This document shows, piece after piece, positions 5,311-5,623 of a stretch of DNA of 5,623 bases. A model generated the notes under the pieces. The model made no database searches and was not told where the DNA came from. It worked only from the letters and a program-made list of their open reading frames with translations. The stretch is taken from assembly GCA_934101345.1 (NCBI GenBank), contig CAKOQV010000046.1:1-5623 (forward strand), read 5' to 3'. Source of the DNA: an uncultured Bacilli bacterium (GTDB taxonomy: Bacteria; Bacillota_I; Bacilli_A; RF39; UBA660). Each line of letters starts with the position of its first letter. Positions within the stretch are counted from its first letter, which is position 1. The position numbers and the translations under genes are program-made.

Positions 5311-5623
5311 ATGATAATAGGAATAACTGGAAATTATGAAAAAGAGAAAATTTATAGTTTTATGGAGAAATATTATTTATTTGACTACATAGATGTAGAT
5401 GAAATACTAAAAAAGATTGTATTAAAAAATATCTATAAAAAAGGGGTCAAAAAGGACAATTGGAAAAACAATCAAACGTTGTTGCTAAAAATTAAAAATG
5501 AAATAGACAAAGAATTATGGAAAAGAATAAATGGTTTAGGAAAAGAAAAAACAATAGTTGTTGATTATTCGGTATTGGAATGTTCTTCAATTTTTGATGA
5601 TTGTAATTTAATAATAAAAGTAT
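5311..5623 (+). CDS. Dephospho-CoA kinase (CoaE)-like protein lacking the P-loop, 3' end beyond the window
   Basis: At least 104 residues are encoded up to the right edge with no stop. The layout recalls CoaE: the start MIIGITGN, then YIDVDEIL at 26-33 (like the VIDxDxI segment), helices, then TIVVDYSVLECSSIFDDCNLIIKV at 81-104 (like the IVLDxPLLFE...CDxVIVV strand of CoaE). The ATP-binding loop is missing, however. Where CoaE has GxxGSGKST, this protein reads GNYEKEKIY (7-15), with no GKS/T. The middle is also shorter than expected for CoaE. It could be a nucleotide-kinase-fold protein with another role, or a decaying gene, although the frame is intact. GGAG at 5299-5302 fits the ATG at 5311. 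It has its own promoter and structured leader. Codon choice includes TTG, GTC, GGG, ACG and TCG, a little unlike the genes to the left. The similarity is judged by eye and needs a profile search. Confidence 0.6.
   Translation, partial: MIIGITGNYEKEKIYSFMEKYYLFDYIDVDEILKKIVLKNIYKKGVKKDNWKNNQTLLLKIKNEIDKELWKRINGLGKEKTIVVDYSVLECSSIFDDCNLIIKV

Noticed and set aside
88..5623. Alternative genetic code with TGA as tryptophan
   Set aside because: Tryptophan positions use TGG and no in-frame TGA is present. Absence of TGA stops in six frames is weak evidence given the AT-richness.
1..5623. CRISPR array, tRNA, rRNA or insertion sequence
   Set aside because: No regularly spaced repeats, no tRNA- or rRNA-like conserved blocks and no transposase sequence were seen on either strand.

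Overview
The window is very AT-rich (roughly a quarter G+C by eye). Its coding style favours ATA, TTA and AGA, Shine-Dalgarno sites are clear, and promoters and hairpin terminators look sigma-A-like. This suggests a low-GC Gram-positive bacterium (Bacillota, for example a gut Bacilli/RF39-like or Clostridia-like lineage). It makes peptidoglycan, since ddl and glmM are present. Tryptophan is encoded by TGG, no in-frame TGA occurs, and all six complete reading frames end in TAA or TAG, so the mycoplasma code is not indicated. The exact lineage cannot be fixed from this sequence.

Left part (1-1983): the tail of an unidentified gene is followed at once by ddl (D-Ala-D-Ala ligase). Next comes a stretch of broken genes: the front half of a membrane-anchored DUF1287 protein runs, out of frame, into the back half of an ImmA/IrrE-type zinc peptidase-like protein. 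The join lies near position 1500. A second lesion, an apparent one-base loss in an A-tract at 1099-1104, separates the likely original DUF1287 start from its frame. A strong intrinsic terminator closes this unit.

Middle part (1974-5131): a promoter whose -35 box lies inside that terminator drives a compact three-gene operon with gaps of 3 bp and 1 bp. The genes are a stand-alone left-handed beta-helix acetyltransferase corresponding to the C-terminal half of GlmU, then glmM, then an Mbeg1-like (DUF2974) alpha/beta-hydrolase. The first two would cover consecutive amino-sugar steps: GlcN-6-P to GlcN-1-P by GlmM, then N-acetylation of GlcN-1-P. The uridylyltransferase step must be encoded elsewhere. 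Together with ddl, the window is mainly about peptidoglycan precursor supply. A second terminator ends the operon.

Right part (5132-5623): a near-consensus promoter leads through a short leader with a predicted long hairpin to a gene cut by the window edge. Its product resembles dephospho-CoA kinase (CoaE) in layout, but the Walker A loop is absent, so it may be a pseudo-kinase.

The points most worth following are the CoaE-like protein without a P-loop and its structured leader, the DUF1287/ImmA chimera, and the half-GlmU beside glmM.
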